A DNA stretch of 25,153 bases from Rhodobacteraceae bacterium UBA6141 (GTDB lineage: Bacteria; Pseudomonadota; Alphaproteobacteria; Rhodobacterales; Rhodobacteraceae): NCBI GenBank assembly GCA_002423245.1, contig DIVD01000041.1:32636-57788 (forward strand), given 5' to 3'. The position numbers were made by a program, and so were the translations under genes. Under the pieces are notes generated by a model. That model made no database searches. It was given only the letters and a program-made list of their open reading frames with translations, and was not told the origin of the DNA. Below are positions 9,169 through 17,995 of this stretch, piece by piece (position 1 is the first letter of the stretch; each line of letters starts with the position of its first letter).

Positions 9169-11666
9169 TCTTGCGTCTCCAGTCCGGTGGCGGGGTCGGT
9201 GGCGGGGTCGGAGGCAGGGGCGGTGGCCGGGTTGGCGGCGTGGCCCTGCGGCGCGCGCGGGTCGGGCGCGGGCGGGCTTGGGAAGGGAGCCGGCCCTCCC
9301 TCGCCCCGCAGGCAGCCCTCACCGCGCAGGCCGCGCCCGGCCCTGGCGCGCGGCAGGCGGATCTCGGCCAGCGCGCCGCGATGCGCGCCGGGGGCAAAGG
9401 CCGGCGCATCGGTCAGTGTCAGGCTGCCGCCATGTTCCTCGACGATCTTCTTGACGATGGGAAGCCCGAGCCCGGTGCCCTTGGCGCGGGTCGTCACATA
9501 AGGCTCGAACAGCCGCGCGCGGTCGGCGGGCAGGCCCGCGCCATTGTCCATGATGCGGATGGTGATCTGCTCGGGGGTCTCGGTCATGCTCACCCGCACC
9601 TCGGGCTCATAGCCGGGGGGCGCACCGCTTTCCATAAGGGTTTCAACGGCTTCTCCGGCGTTCTTGACAAGGTTCGTCACCGCCTGCCCGATCATCGTCG
9701 CATCCAGTTCCACCATCACCGGCCCCGCCGGAAGATCCGCCACCAGCCGCGCGCCGTGCAGCGCGCCCTCCTGCAGCGCGACCGCATCGCGCATCAGCTT
9801 CGCAAGATCGTGGTCGCGGCGGTCGGGTTCGGGCATCCGGGCAAAGCGGCTGAACTCATCGACGATGCGGCGCAGGTCGCCGGTCTGGCGCACGATCACG
9901 TCGACCATCTGGTCCAGCGCCGCGGCATCCTCCTCCTCCATCGCCCGGCCGAACTTGCGGCGGATGCGCTCGGCCGAAAGCTGGATCGGGGTCAGCGGGT
10001 TCTTGATCTCGTGCGCGATGCGCCGCGCCACGTCGCCCCAGGCCGCCATCCGCTGCGCGCTGACCAGTTCGGTCACGTCGTCGAAGGCGACCACATAGCC
10101 CTCCAGCCGGCCATCCGCGCCGCGCCGCATCGCCATGCGCACCAGCAGGCTTTCCAGCCGGCCCTCGCGGCTGAGGCGGATTTCCTCCTGCACCGTCTCG
10201 CCCAGACCTTCGCGCAGCCGCGCGAGCAGCCCCTCGAACTCGGGCACCGTATCGCCCAGCGGCCCTTCATGCTCGGCCGCCGGGTCCAGCGCCAGAAGCC
10301 GGACGGCCGCCCGGTTCAGGAAGTCGATCCGCCCGCCCGCATCAAGCCCGATCACCCCCGAGGTGACGGAGCCGAGCACCGAATCGAACAGCCGCCGCCG
10401 CTCTTCGGTCTTGCGGTGCCCGGCGATCAGCGCGCCGCGCTGGCCCTTCAGTTGCCGGGTCATCTGGTTGAAGATCCGTCCCAGCATGGCGATTTCGTCG
10501 TCGCCCCGTTCCTCGCGCACCTGCACGTCGAGATTGCCCGCGCCCACCTGCTGCGCCGCGCCCGCAAGCCGGCCCACCGGGCGCGACAGGCGTTCGGCGA
10601 ACCAAAGCCCCAGCCAGACGGCGGCGAGGATCAGGATCAGCGCGAAGGCGAGGTAGAGCAGCGAGAACTCGAACAGCACCCGGCCGCGGTCGGATTCCAG
10701 TTGCCGGTAAAGCTGCACGGTCTTGCGCGTCTCGTCCAGCAGGCTGAGGATCTCGCCATCGACATTGCGCGAGACATAGAGGTAGCGGTCGGCATAGGGC
10801 TTCAGCCGCACCAGCGCGCGGAACTCGTTGTTGTCCCAGTCCTGGATCACCACGGTCTCGCCGGCGGCGGCGCGCGCCATCTCGGCCTCGGAGGGCGGTT
10901 CGTAGTCGAACAGATAGCTGCGCTCGCCCCGCGCCCGGATCTCGCCGCCGCCGTCGATGACATAGGCCTCGCGCAGCCCGCGCTGGATCTGCGCCTGGCC
11001 CTGCGTCAGCAATTGGCGCAGGTCGCTGTCGGCCAGAAAGAACGCCGCCTGCCGCGCGGCGTCGAGGTAGTTCGCCAGCGCCTCGGCATCGGTGACAAGG
11101 TCGGTGCGGTGTTCGGCCTCATAGGCCTCGGCCGCGGCGAGCGAGGAGCCCAGCACCTGCCGCACCCGTTCGGAAAACCAGCCCTCGAGCCCGATGTTCA
11201 CCGTCAGCCCGGCGAAGACCGCGACAAGGATGGTCGGCACCAGCGCCATCCCCGCGAACACCGCCGTCAGCCGCAGGTGCAGCCGCGAGCCGGCCGAATG
11301 CGCCCGGCGGGCGGCGACCATGCGCGCCAGCCGTGCGAAGACCAGCCCCGCCACCAGCAGGATATAGACGAGGTCGGCGAGGATCACCCCACGCAGCGCG
11401 ACCGACGAGGCGCCCTGATCGAAGGGGCCAAGCGCCATGAAGGTGGCAAAGGCCAGCATCGGGCCGAGAATGACCAGACCCAGCGTGGCAAGGTTCTGCA
11501 CCCGCTTCAGCCGGCGCAGGCGCGCGAGCCGCTCCCATGACGGGCGCGGGCGCGCCTTGACGGGCGGGCGCGTTCGGCTGCCGGGTGCATCCGCGGACGC
11601 GGGCGGCGCTCGCATGGGCGCTGGCATGGGCGCTGGCCCCTCTCCGGTCGCGTCGCTGTCTGTCAC
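9165..11666 (-). CDS. ntrY: Membrane sensor histidine kinase NtrY
   Basis: An 833-residue inner-membrane kinase with a GTG start at 11666. The same frame could begin at an upstream ATG (11741, 25 residues longer), but the first 50 or so residues are Pro/Ala-rich and poorly informative either way. Approximate layout in GTG numbering: membrane helices at 60-80, 92-114, 134-158 and 332-356; an extracytoplasmic sensor region between the third and fourth; HAMP near 357-410; PAS near 420-535; H-box AHEIKNPLTP with phospho-acceptor His552; N-box NLVKNAGEA (665-673); DNGAG (707-711); and GTGLGL (730-735). The last 60 residues form an odd Pro/Ala/Asp/Thr tail with PATAPASDPATDPATG, absent from the core fold. 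It phosphorylates NtrX and overlaps ntrX by 4 nt. It lies 177 nt after ntrC. Confidence 0.94.
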
Positions 11667-11843
11667 GCTGCCGCCGTCACGATCTTGCCGCCATGATCCG
11701 CCCCGCGCCCCCGCTCCCGACTCCGCATCCCGACCGCGCACCCCGCCGGGGCACTCCGGCGCATCACGCGGGACGGCACGGCAGCAGCCCCGCCGGGTGG
11801 CGGCGCCTGACCGCGCCGTTGGGCCACGGATGCTGTGGCGCTT
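11667..11843. other. Gap between ntrC and ntrY
   Basis: These 177 bp hold no ORF I believe, unless ntrY begins at its upstream ATG (11741). A small inverted repeat, GCCAC-GGATGCT-GTGGC (11823-11839), sits just past the ntrC stop and may weaken read-through. No clear promoter for ntrYX was visible to me. Confidence 0.4.
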
Positions 11844-13214
11844 TTACATCAACTTGCGGCGGCGTGTCACGCGGATATCCAACTCGGTGATCTTCTTGCG
11901 CAAGGTATTGCGGTTGATCCCCAGCAGGTCGGCACATTTTGCCTGGTTGCCCGCCGTGGCATCCAGCGCGATCTCGATCAGCGGCATCTCGACCTCGCGC
12001 AGGATCCGGCCGTAAAGCCCCGGAGGCGGCAGCGCGCCGCCATGCAGGTCGAAATAACGCTTGAGGTGCCTGGCCACCGAGGAGGACAGCCGGTCGCCCT
12101 CGGACCCGCCCTTCAGCGGCTCCATCGCCGGCTGGCTGCCGAGAATCGCCTCGACCTCGCCGCGGCCGATCTCCTCCTCCGGCGAGGTGACCAGCAGGCG
12201 GCGCACGGTGTTTTCAAGCTGCCGCACGTTGCCCGGCCAGCTGTAGGCGCGGATCAGTTCCATCGCGTCGCCGCTGAAGCGGCGCAGGGTGAAGCCCTCG
12301 CGCTCGCCCCGGGCGAGGAAATGCTCGGCCAGCGCGGGGATGTCGTCCACCCGCTCGCGCAGCGAGGGCACGGAGAGCGTGACGCCGCCAAGCCGGTAGA
12401 ACAGGTCCTGCCGGAAGCCGCCGCCCTCCATCTGGCGGCTCAGGTCCACCTGGCTCGTCGCCATGATCCGGGGGGCGTTGCTGCCGAGCGTGTCGAGCAG
12501 CCGCACGATCCGGCCCTGCGCGTCATCGTCGAAATCGCCGACCTCGTCGAAGACGAGGCTGCCGCCCCGCACCCGCGCAAGCAGCGCCGAGGGGCCGTCG
12601 GCGCCTTGCAGGTCCTGCGCCTGCGCCACCACGAAGGGCAGGGTGCGGCGGTCGGAAAAGTCATGGATCGCGCGGGCGATGAGCGACTTGCCGGTGCCGC
12701 TCTCGCCGGTGATCAGCACCGGAAGATCGGTGTTCATCACCCGCGCCACCAGCCGGTAGAGCGCCTGCATCGCGGGCGTGCGCCCGACCAGCGGCAGGTC
12801 GTCGCCGGGTTCGGCGCGCGGCTCGGCGGCCCTCGGGGGCACGGCGCGGCGCTTCTGTTCCAGCGCGCGGGCGGCCCGCTTCATCAGGTCGGGCAGATCG
12901 AACGGCTTGGGCAGATAGTCATAGGCGTCCGCCTCGGCGGCCTGGATCGCGGTCATGATGGTGTTCTGCGCCGAGATCACGATCACCGGCAGGCCGGGGC
13001 GCTCCTTGCTGATCCGGGGCAGCGCCTCCAGCCCGTTGCCATCGGGCATGACCACGTCCGAGATGACAAGATCGCCCTTCCCCTCCTCCACCCATCGCAT
13101 CAGCGTCATCAGCGACGAGGTGGCGTGCACCTTGCAGCCGGCGCGGGTCAGCGCCTGGGTCAGCACGGTGCGGATGGTGCGATCGTCGTCTGCGACAAGA
13201 ACGGTGCCGTCCAT
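11844..13214 (-). CDS. ntrC: Nitrogen response regulator NtrC (Rhodobacter type, no GAFTGA)
   Basis: A 456-residue activator of nitrogen-assimilation genes, phosphorylated by NtrB when nitrogen is low. The receiver domain has Asp10/Asp11, phospho-acceptor Asp53 in ISDVVMP and Lys103 in PKPF. The AAA+ domain has Walker A GESGTGKS (170-177) and Walker B LVFDEVGDF (220-228), and SWPGNVRQLEN lies at 325-335. Between them, where sigma-54 activators carry GAFTGA, the sequence is AQAQDLQGADGPSALLARV and the loop is missing. This matches R. capsulatus NtrC, known to lack GAFTGA and to activate sigma-70 promoters. The Fis-type DNA-binding helix-turn-helix is at about 421-441, followed by a basic end (RVTRRRKLM). 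The start is 11 nt past the ntrB stop, with AGGAG 8 nt before the ATG. Confidence 0.97.
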   Translation of the reverse strand: MDGTVLVADDDRTIRTVLTQALTRAGCKVHATSSLMTLMRWVEEGKGDLVISDVVMPDGNGLEALPRISKERPGLPVIVISAQNTIMTAIQAAEADAYDYLPKPFDLPDLMKRAARALEQKRRAVPPRAAEPRAEPGDDLPLVGRTPAMQALYRLVARVMNTDLPVLITGESGTGKSLIARAIHDFSDRRTLPFVVAQAQDLQGADGPSALLARVRGGSLVFDEVGDFDDDAQGRIVRLLDTLGSNAPRIMATSQVDLSRQMEGGGFRQDLFYRLGGVTLSVPSLRERVDDIPALAEHFLARGEREGFTLRRFSGDAMELIRAYSWPGNVRQLENTVRRLLVTSPEEEIGRGEVEAILGSQPAMEPLKGGSEGDRLSSSVARHLKRYFDLHGGALPPPGLYGRILREVEMPLIEIALDATAGNQAKCADLLGINRNTLRKKITELDIRVTRRRKLM

Positions 13215-13225
13215 GGGTCAGTCTC

Positions 13226-14341
13226 CTACGGGGTCTCTGCGCCGTCCCCATCGGTGCCTTTTGGCGCGATGGGCAGCGAAATGCGGAATACGGTCTTGCC
13301 GGGGACGCTGTCGACGCTGATCCAGCCGCCGTGGTCGGAAATGATCTTCGACACCAGCGCGAGGCCGAGCCCGGTGCCGTTCTCGCGCCCCGACACGAAG
13401 GGCTCGAAGATCTCGGCGGCGATGTCGGGCGGTATGCCAGGGCCGTTGTCGATGATCTCGACCTGCAGCGGCACCGAGCGGCCGGTGCCATCGCGCCTGC
13501 GCAGGCGCAGCGACAGGTCATAGAAGGTGTGGATGCGGATCACCCCCGGCTGGCCCTTCGACGCCTCTGCCGCGTTCTTCAGAAGGTTCAGGAATACCTG
13601 AAGAAGCTGGTCGCCATCCCCCAGCGTCGCCGGAAGCGAGGGGTCGTAATCCTCGACGATCTGCATGTGCGCGGCAAAGCCGACCAGCGCCGAGCGGCGG
13701 GCGCGGTCCAGCACGTCATGGATGTTGACGGCGCGCTGTTCGGGCGGGCGCAGGTTGCCGAACTGCTCCACCTGCTCCAGCAGCTTCACGATCCGCCGCG
13801 TTTCCTGCACGATGAGGTCGGTCAGTTCGCGGTCCTCGTTGCTGACGTTCATGGAAATCAGCTGCGCCGCGCCGGAAATCCCGGCGAGCGGATTCTTGAT
13901 CTCATGCGCCAGCATCTCGGCCATGCCGATCGCGGATTTCGCCGCGGCCTTGACGTTCTGCGCGCGGCCCAGCCGGTCTGCAAGCTCGCGCGGGGCGATG
14001 GTCATCAGCAGCATGTCGGGGCTGTCGCTGAGCGGCGCCACCTGCAGGTTGCACACCATCGGCGCGCGCTCGTCCGTGCCCACATTCACGTCGTTGAGGA
14101 ACAGCGCGGACTGGTTGGCGCGGGCGCGGGCGAAGACCTCTTCGAGCGGCGCGTCGATGGCAAGCCGGTCCAGCACCGGCCGGCCCTCAAGGCTGCGGCT
14201 GGACAGGTTCAGGAAGGCCTCGGCCGCCGGGTTGATGGCCATCACCCGGTCCATGCCGTCGAGCAGCAGCACCGGAGTGGGCAGCGAGGCCCAGATCGCG
14301 CCCGGAGCAGGCGTATCATTGGCGGAGGGGCGCTTCTTCAT
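13226..14341 (-). CDS. ntrB: Nitrogen sensor histidine kinase NtrB (GlnL)
   Basis: A 371-residue soluble kinase/phosphatase that sets the phosphorylation of NtrC according to PII protein. It has no membrane segments, as expected. An N-terminal PAS domain covers about 17-115 (LPTPVLLLDGMDRVMAINPAAE at its start). The H-box is MLAHEIKNPLAGI with His146. The N-box NLLKNAAEA lies at 252-260, DNGPG at 298-302 and GTGLGLAL at 322-329. The length is usual for NtrB. Its ATG overlaps the dusB stop codon (ATGA at 14341-14338), and ntrC follows 11 nt on, so dusB-ntrB-ntrC is one operon, as in R. capsulatus (nifR3-ntrB-ntrC). Confidence 0.97.
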   Translation of the reverse strand: MKKRPSANDTPAPGAIWASLPTPVLLLDGMDRVMAINPAAEAFLNLSSRSLEGRPVLDRLAIDAPLEEVFARARANQSALFLNDVNVGTDERAPMVCNLQVAPLSDSPDMLLMTIAPRELADRLGRAQNVKAAAKSAIGMAEMLAHEIKNPLAGISGAAQLISMNVSNEDRELTDLIVQETRRIVKLLEQVEQFGNLRPPEQRAVNIHDVLDRARRSALVGFAAHMQIVEDYDPSLPATLGDGDQLLQVFLNLLKNAAEASKGQPGVIRIHTFYDLSLRLRRRDGTGRSVPLQVEIIDNGPGIPPDIAAEIFEPFVSGRENGTGLGLALVSKIISDHGGWISVDSVPGKTVFRISLPIAPKGTDGDGAETP

Positions 14342-15390
14342 GCGGCATCCCTCTGCGGGGCGGGGTCGGCATCGCTCACGGCACCGGCAGCGGCCGCGGC
14401 CTCGCTCGCGGCATCGGTCGCGGCGAAACCGCTGCGGATCAGCGCCAGCACCGCGCCCGCATCCGGCGCGGCCATCAGCGCCGCGCGCAAGGATGGCTCG
14501 GCCCCCGCCACATCGGCATACCAGCCCAGATGCTTGCGCGCGACGCGCAGGCCAAGCTCGCGGCCATAAAAGCCCAGCATCGCCTCGTAATGCGCGGCCA
14601 CCAGATCGGCGCGGGCGGCGCCATGGGGCACCTCGGGCGCCGGGCTGCCGTGCAGGGCATGCGCGATCTCGGCCAGCCGCCAGGGCGCGCCCTGCGCCCC
14701 GCGCCCGACCATCACCCCCGCCGCGCCCGACAACGCCAGCGCCTGCCGCGCGCTGGCGGCATCGGTGACATCGCCATTCGCCACCACCGGAATCGTCACC
14801 GCGCTTCGCACCGCCGCAATCGCTGACCAGTCGGCCCGGCCCTTGTAGAACTGCATCCGCGTGCGGCCATGCACCACCACCATCCGCACCCCCGCCGCCT
14901 CGGCCCGGCGCGCCAGATCCGCGGCATTCAGGCAGTCGCTGTCCCAGCCCAGACGCATCTTCAGCGTGACCGGCACCGGCGATGCGCCCACCACCGCCTC
15001 GATCAGCCGCAGCGCATGGTCGGGCACCCGCATCAGCGCCGAACCCGAGGCCCCGCCCGTCACCTTCTTCGCGGGGCAGCCCATGTTGATGTCGATGATC
15101 CCGGCCCCCAGCCCCGCGACCAGCCGCGCCGCCTCGGCCATCGGCGCCGCCTCGCGCCCCGCAAGCTGCACCGAGGTGAGGCCCGCCCCGTCCAGCCCGA
15201 GGTCGATCCGCGCCTTCGCCCGCACCGAGGGGCGCGCCGTCACCATCTCGCCGCTCGCCACCATTTCCGACACGACAAGGCCCGCGCCAAAGCCCGCGAC
15301 CAGCCGGCGGAACGGCAGGTCGGTGATCCCGGCCATCGGCGCCAGCATCACCGGCGGGTCGAGCGTGAGGTTTGCCACCTGAATGGACAA
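14338..15390 (-). CDS. dusB: tRNA-dihydrouridine synthase DusB (NifR3)
   Basis: A 350-residue flavoprotein of the Dus family that reduces uridines in the D-loop of tRNA using FMN and NADPH. Seen: the TIM-barrel entry VMLAPMAGITDLPFR (14-28), the catalytic cysteine in INMGCPAKKVTGG (Cys105), TLKMRLGWD (142-150), the conserved HGRTRMQFYKG (174-184), NGDV (205-208) and the FMN-phosphate motif MVGRGAQGAPW (227-237). The C-terminal 25 residues are Ala-rich. No ATG fits the conserved N-terminus; the start is TTG at 15390, with AAGGA 9 nt upstream. It is first in the dusB-ntrB-ntrC operon. The tRNA function and nitrogen control are not known to be mechanistically linked; the operon is a conserved historical pairing. 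Confidence 0.95.
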   Translation of the reverse strand: MSIQVANLTLDPPVMLAPMAGITDLPFRRLVAGFGAGLVVSEMVASGEMVTARPSVRAKARIDLGLDGAGLTSVQLAGREAAPMAEAARLVAGLGAGIIDINMGCPAKKVTGGASGSALMRVPDHALRLIEAVVGASPVPVTLKMRLGWDSDCLNAADLARRAEAAGVRMVVVHGRTRMQFYKGRADWSAIAAVRSAVTIPVVANGDVTDAASARQALALSGAAGVMVGRGAQGAPWRLAEIAHALHGSPAPEVPHGAARADLVAAHYEAMLGFYGRELGLRVARKHLGWYADVAGAEPSLRAALMAAPDAGAVLALIRSGFAATDAASEAAAAAGAVSDADPAPQRDAA

Positions 15391-15649
15391 TTGCCTAATC
15401 CTTGTGCGGTTGGCTTCGAGCTACCTCCTTGTCGGCTGAATCGCAATGTCTTGCCCGCAGCGCCGCGATCAAAATCGCCCGTTGCCTGTTTATTGGGCAG
15501 TCGTGCCCGGTGCAGCGCCATGCGGTGAATCCTCTGCGGGCCCCGCCCACCGCCCGCGCGCTTGCCGGATCTTCGGCCGTCGGATACACAAAGGGTCCGG
15601 CAGGGGCGCCCGGCCCGGCGCGTGGCCCGGGGCTGGACCGGAGTATGGC
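15391..15649. promoter_or_regulatory. Divergent control region of dusB-ntrBC and ispDF
   Basis: This 259-bp region separates the leftward nitrogen operon from rightward ispDF and is relatively A+T-rich in its left half (15391-15500). It must hold both promoters. I could not find a convincing -35/-10 pair for either, and no NtrC palindrome was clear to me. A CGGAG sequence at 15639-15643 serves as ribosome binding site for ispDF. An ORF frame is open from 15446 into ispDF but has no family similarity that I recognise. Confidence 0.5.
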
Positions 15650-16789
15650 ATGACAATCGCGGCGATCATCGTGGCGGCGGGGCGCGGCAGCCGCGCGGGC
15701 GGGGCGGAACCCAAGCAGTGGCAAGAGCTTGCGGGCCGCCCGGTGCTGCGCCGCACGCTGGACGCCTTTGCCGGCATCGGGCGCAGGGTGCTGGTGCTGC
15801 ACCCCGATGACATGGCGCGCGGCATTGCCGAATTCGGCGGCGAGGCGGTTCTGGTGGCCGGCGGCGCGACCCGCACCGCCAGCGTGCGCGCCGCGCTGGA
15901 GCTGCTGGAAGGCTCGGACGTGACCCGCGTGCTGATCCATGACGGCGCCCGCCCGCTGGCCAGCCCGGCGCTGATCGCCCGCGTGCTGGCGGCGCTCGCG
16001 CATGCTCCGGGCGCGGCGCCCGCGCTGCCGGTGACGGATGCGTTGTGGACCGGAGCCGCGGGCCGCGTGACCGGTACGCGCGAGCGCGACGGCCTTTTCC
16101 GCGCGCAGACCCCGCAGGGCTTCGATCTGGCCGCGATCCTGGCCGCGCATCGCAGCGGCCCGGCCGAGGCGGCCGACGACGTGGCCATCGCCCGCGCCGC
16201 CGGCCTTGACGTCGCCATCGTCGAGGGCGAGGAGGAGAACATCAAGATCACCTATCCCGGCGATTTCGCGCGGGCGCGGGCGATACTGGACAGCCGCCGA
16301 GGAGCGCCGAAGATGGATGTGAGGCTTGGCAACGGCTTTGACGTCCACGCCTTCCGCGAGGGCGACCACGTCACGCTCTGCGGCGTGAAACTGCCGCATG
16401 GCCGCGCGCTTCTGGGCCATTCCGATGCCGATGTCGGGATGCACGCGCTGACGGACGCGATCTATGGCGCGCTGGCGGAGGGCGATATCGGCCGGCACTT
16501 CCCGCCCTCGGACCCCGAGTGGAAGGGCGCGGCCAGCGCGATCTTCCTCGGCCATGCCGCCGGGCTTGCGGCGGCGCGCGGCTACGCCATCGCCAATGTC
16601 GATGTGACGCTGATCTGCGAGCGCCCGAAGGTGGGGCCCCATGCCGCAGCGATGGTCGCGGAACTGGCGCGTATCCTCGGGATTGCGCCGGACCGGGTGT
16701 CGGTCAAGGCGACCACCTCGGAACGGCTCGGCTTCACCGGCCGCGAGGAAGGCATCGCCGCCATTGCCACCGCGACTCTGGTCGCCTGA
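15650..16789 (+). CDS. ispDF: Bifunctional IspD/IspF enzyme of the MEP isoprenoid pathway
   Basis: A 379-residue fusion of 2-C-methyl-D-erythritol 4-phosphate cytidylyltransferase (IspD, residues 1 to about 221) and 2-C-methyl-D-erythritol 2,4-cyclodiphosphate synthase (IspF, about 222-379). IspD motifs: VAAGRGSRAGG..PKQW (8-24), RTASVRAAL (75-83), IHDGARPL (96-103), RAQTPQGF (151-158) and ENIKITYP (196-203). IspF motifs: GNGFDVH with metal ligands Asp231 and His233, LLGHSDADVGMHALTDAIYGAL, and ATTSERLGFTGREEG. The fusion is common in alphaproteobacteria. The frame is open from 15446, but the conserved N-terminus begins at the ATG at 15650, with CGGAG six nt upstream. pgpA begins 11 nt downstream, so they are probably one transcript. 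Confidence 0.97.
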   Translation: MTIAAIIVAAGRGSRAGGAEPKQWQELAGRPVLRRTLDAFAGIGRRVLVLHPDDMARGIAEFGGEAVLVAGGATRTASVRAALELLEGSDVTRVLIHDGARPLASPALIARVLAALAHAPGAAPALPVTDALWTGAAGRVTGTRERDGLFRAQTPQGFDLAAILAAHRSGPAEAADDVAIARAAGLDVAIVEGEEENIKITYPGDFARARAILDSRRGAPKMDVRLGNGFDVHAFREGDHVTLCGVKLPHGRALLGHSDADVGMHALTDAIYGALAEGDIGRHFPPSDPEWKGAASAIFLGHAAGLAAARGYAIANVDVTLICERPKVGPHAAAMVAELARILGIAPDRVSVKATTSERLGFTGREEGIAAIATATLVA

Positions 16790-16800
16790 AAGGACAGCTG

Positions 16801-17361
16801 ATGGAGCGCAAGACGCTGAAGGACCGGCTGGATCCGAACCCGCCGAAGAAGCTGCGGCGCGGCCCCTGGACGCCGGCGCTGGCGGTGGCGACGGCGGGCG
16901 GCATCGGCTATCTGCGCCCCGCGCCGGGCACCTGGGCCTCGGCGGCGGCCATTCTCGTCGGCCTGGGCCTGCACAGGCTGGGGGGATTCCCGCTGCTCGG
17001 CCTCGCCACGCTCGCGGCCGTCGCGCTTGGCTTCTGGGCCTGCGGCAGGGTGCTGGCCGGGCGTCCTGGCGAGGACCCTGCCGAGATCGTCATCGACGAG
17101 GTCGCCGGCCAGTGGATCGCGCTGTCGGCCACCTCGTTCGGGATATGGCATGCCGGGGTCGCGGTCTTCCCCTGGCCGGCCTGGCTGTTCCCCTTCGTGC
17201 TGTTCCGCCTGTTCGACATCTGGAAGCCGGGCTGGATCGGCCGCGCCGACCGGCGGGAAGACGGCGCGGGCGTGATGCTCGACGATCTGATCGCGGGCGT
17301 GTTCGCGGCGCTTGTCTCGGTGGCGGCGGCAGGTGTCTATCACGGAATCCTGCTGCGATGA
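16801..17361 (+). CDS. pgpA: Phosphatidylglycerophosphatase A
   Basis: A 186-residue inner-membrane enzyme that dephosphorylates phosphatidylglycerophosphate to phosphatidylglycerol. Family motifs: GGIGYLRPAPGTWAS (33-47), the acidic IVIDEVAGQWIAL (96-108), FRLFDIWKPGWIGRAD (135-150) and the acidic MLDDLIAG (159-166), which supply metal ligands. Hydrophobic segments lie near 47-60, 64-82, 116-136 and 163-183. The soluble N-terminus is basic. AAAGGA lies about 7 nt before the ATG, which is 11 nt past the ispDF stop. The stop overlaps the pncC start (ATGA), so translation of the two is coupled. Confidence 0.94.
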   Translation: MERKTLKDRLDPNPPKKLRRGPWTPALAVATAGGIGYLRPAPGTWASAAAILVGLGLHRLGGFPLLGLATLAAVALGFWACGRVLAGRPGEDPAEIVIDEVAGQWIALSATSFGIWHAGVAVFPWPAWLFPFVLFRLFDIWKPGWIGRADRREDGAGVMLDDLIAGVFAALVSVAAAGVYHGILLR

Positions 17362-17843
17362 GCCGTGCCGAGACCGCCCTTGCCGCCGAACTTCTGGCCG
17401 CCGCCCGCGCTGCCGGGCTGACCGTCGCCACGGCGGAAAGCTGCACCGGCGGGCTGATCTCGGGCGCGATCACCGAAGTGGCGGGTGCGTCCGACATCTT
17501 TGATCGCGGCTTCGTCACCTATTCTGACGCCGCCAAGCGGGCGATGCTGGGCGTGCGCGCCGAAACGCTGGCCGAGCACGGCGCGGTCAGCGAGGCGGTG
17601 GCGCTGGAGATGGCCACCGGCGCGCTGATCGGCTCGGAGGCGGATCTTGCCGTCGCCGTCACCGGCATCGCCGGCCCCGGCGGATCGGAGCACAAGCCCG
17701 AAGGCCGCGTGTGCTTCGGCCTCGCGCGCCGCGGCGGCGAGGCGCGCGCCGAGACGGTGGACTTCGGCGCCATCGGCCGCAGCGCGGTGCGTGCGGCGAC
17801 GGTCGATCATGCACTGGGGCTGCTGATCGGGGCTATCAGGTAG
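17358..17843 (+). CDS. pncC: Nicotinamide-nucleotide amidase (PncC/CinA C-terminal domain)
   Basis: A 161-residue stand-alone CinA C-terminal domain. Such proteins hydrolyse nicotinamide mononucleotide to nicotinate mononucleotide and ammonia in NAD salvage. Motifs: TAESCTGGLISG (25-36) with the nucleophile Ser28, GFVTYSDAAK (51-60) with the conserved Tyr55 and Lys60, and AVTGIAGPGGS (100-110). The N-terminal molybdopterin-binding-like half of full CinA is absent, which is normal for this subfamily. It is the last gene of ispDF-pgpA-pncC and overlaps pgpA by 4 nt. A set of hairpins follows directly. Confidence 0.92.
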   Translation: MSRAETALAAELLAAARAAGLTVATAESCTGGLISGAITEVAGASDIFDRGFVTYSDAAKRAMLGVRAETLAEHGAVSEAVALEMATGALIGSEADLAVAVTGIAGPGGSEHKPEGRVCFGLARRGGEARAETVDFGAIGRSAVRAATVDHALGLLIGAIR

Positions 17844-17995
17844 CAAGAGGGGGGCGCTGCCCCCCGTCCTTCGGACTCCCCCCGGGATACTTTCGCCAGC
17901 AAGAAGCACGGACGATCCCGCTTCTTGCTGGCCGAAATATCCTCGGGGGTGAATTGCGGCCCCGCCGCAAGAGGGGGCGGAAGCCCCCTGCCCCG
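17844..17995. terminator. Cluster of five hairpins between convergent pncC and lipA
   Basis: Five stem-loops follow one another: GGGGGGC-GCT-GCCCCCC (17849-17865); GTCC-TTC-GGAC (17866-17876); a long imperfect palindrome (17879-17949); TTGCGGC-CCC-GCCGCAA (17954-17970); and GGGGGC-GGAA-GCCCCC (17973-17988). Both pncC and lipA end here, so bidirectional termination is the simplest role. No long U-run follows any stem. Confidence 0.7.
17879..17949. repeat. Long imperfect palindrome, REP-like
   Basis: The left arm contains CCAGCAAGAAGC and ends at 17907; the right arm GCTTCTTGCTGG starts at 17920. About 29-30 nt per arm pair almost fully around a 12-nt loop (17908-17919). The outer stem is CCCCCG with CGGGGG. 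I recall similar GCAAGAAG palindromes between genes in Rhodobacteraceae, but could not check copy number. Confidence 0.75.

Noticed and set aside
9171..11540. A 789-codon open frame on the plus strand opposite ntrY, and other long antisense frames
   Set aside because: In high-GC DNA the antisense frame in register with the third codon position is open by chance. The product is His/Arg/Gln/Pro-rich with no recognisable fold, while ntrY has every kinase motif.
15423..15430. Perfect Shine-Dalgarno AAGGAGGT on the minus strand upstream of dusB
   Set aside because: No ATG, GTG, TTG or CTG follows at workable spacing, and it is about 33 nt from the dusB TTG. Taken as chance, or a remnant of an earlier start.
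15446..15649. 68-residue N-terminal extension of IspDF, or a separate small gene
   Set aside because: No similarity, no good ribosome binding site at 15446, and the conserved IspD N-terminus with CGGAG fits 15650.
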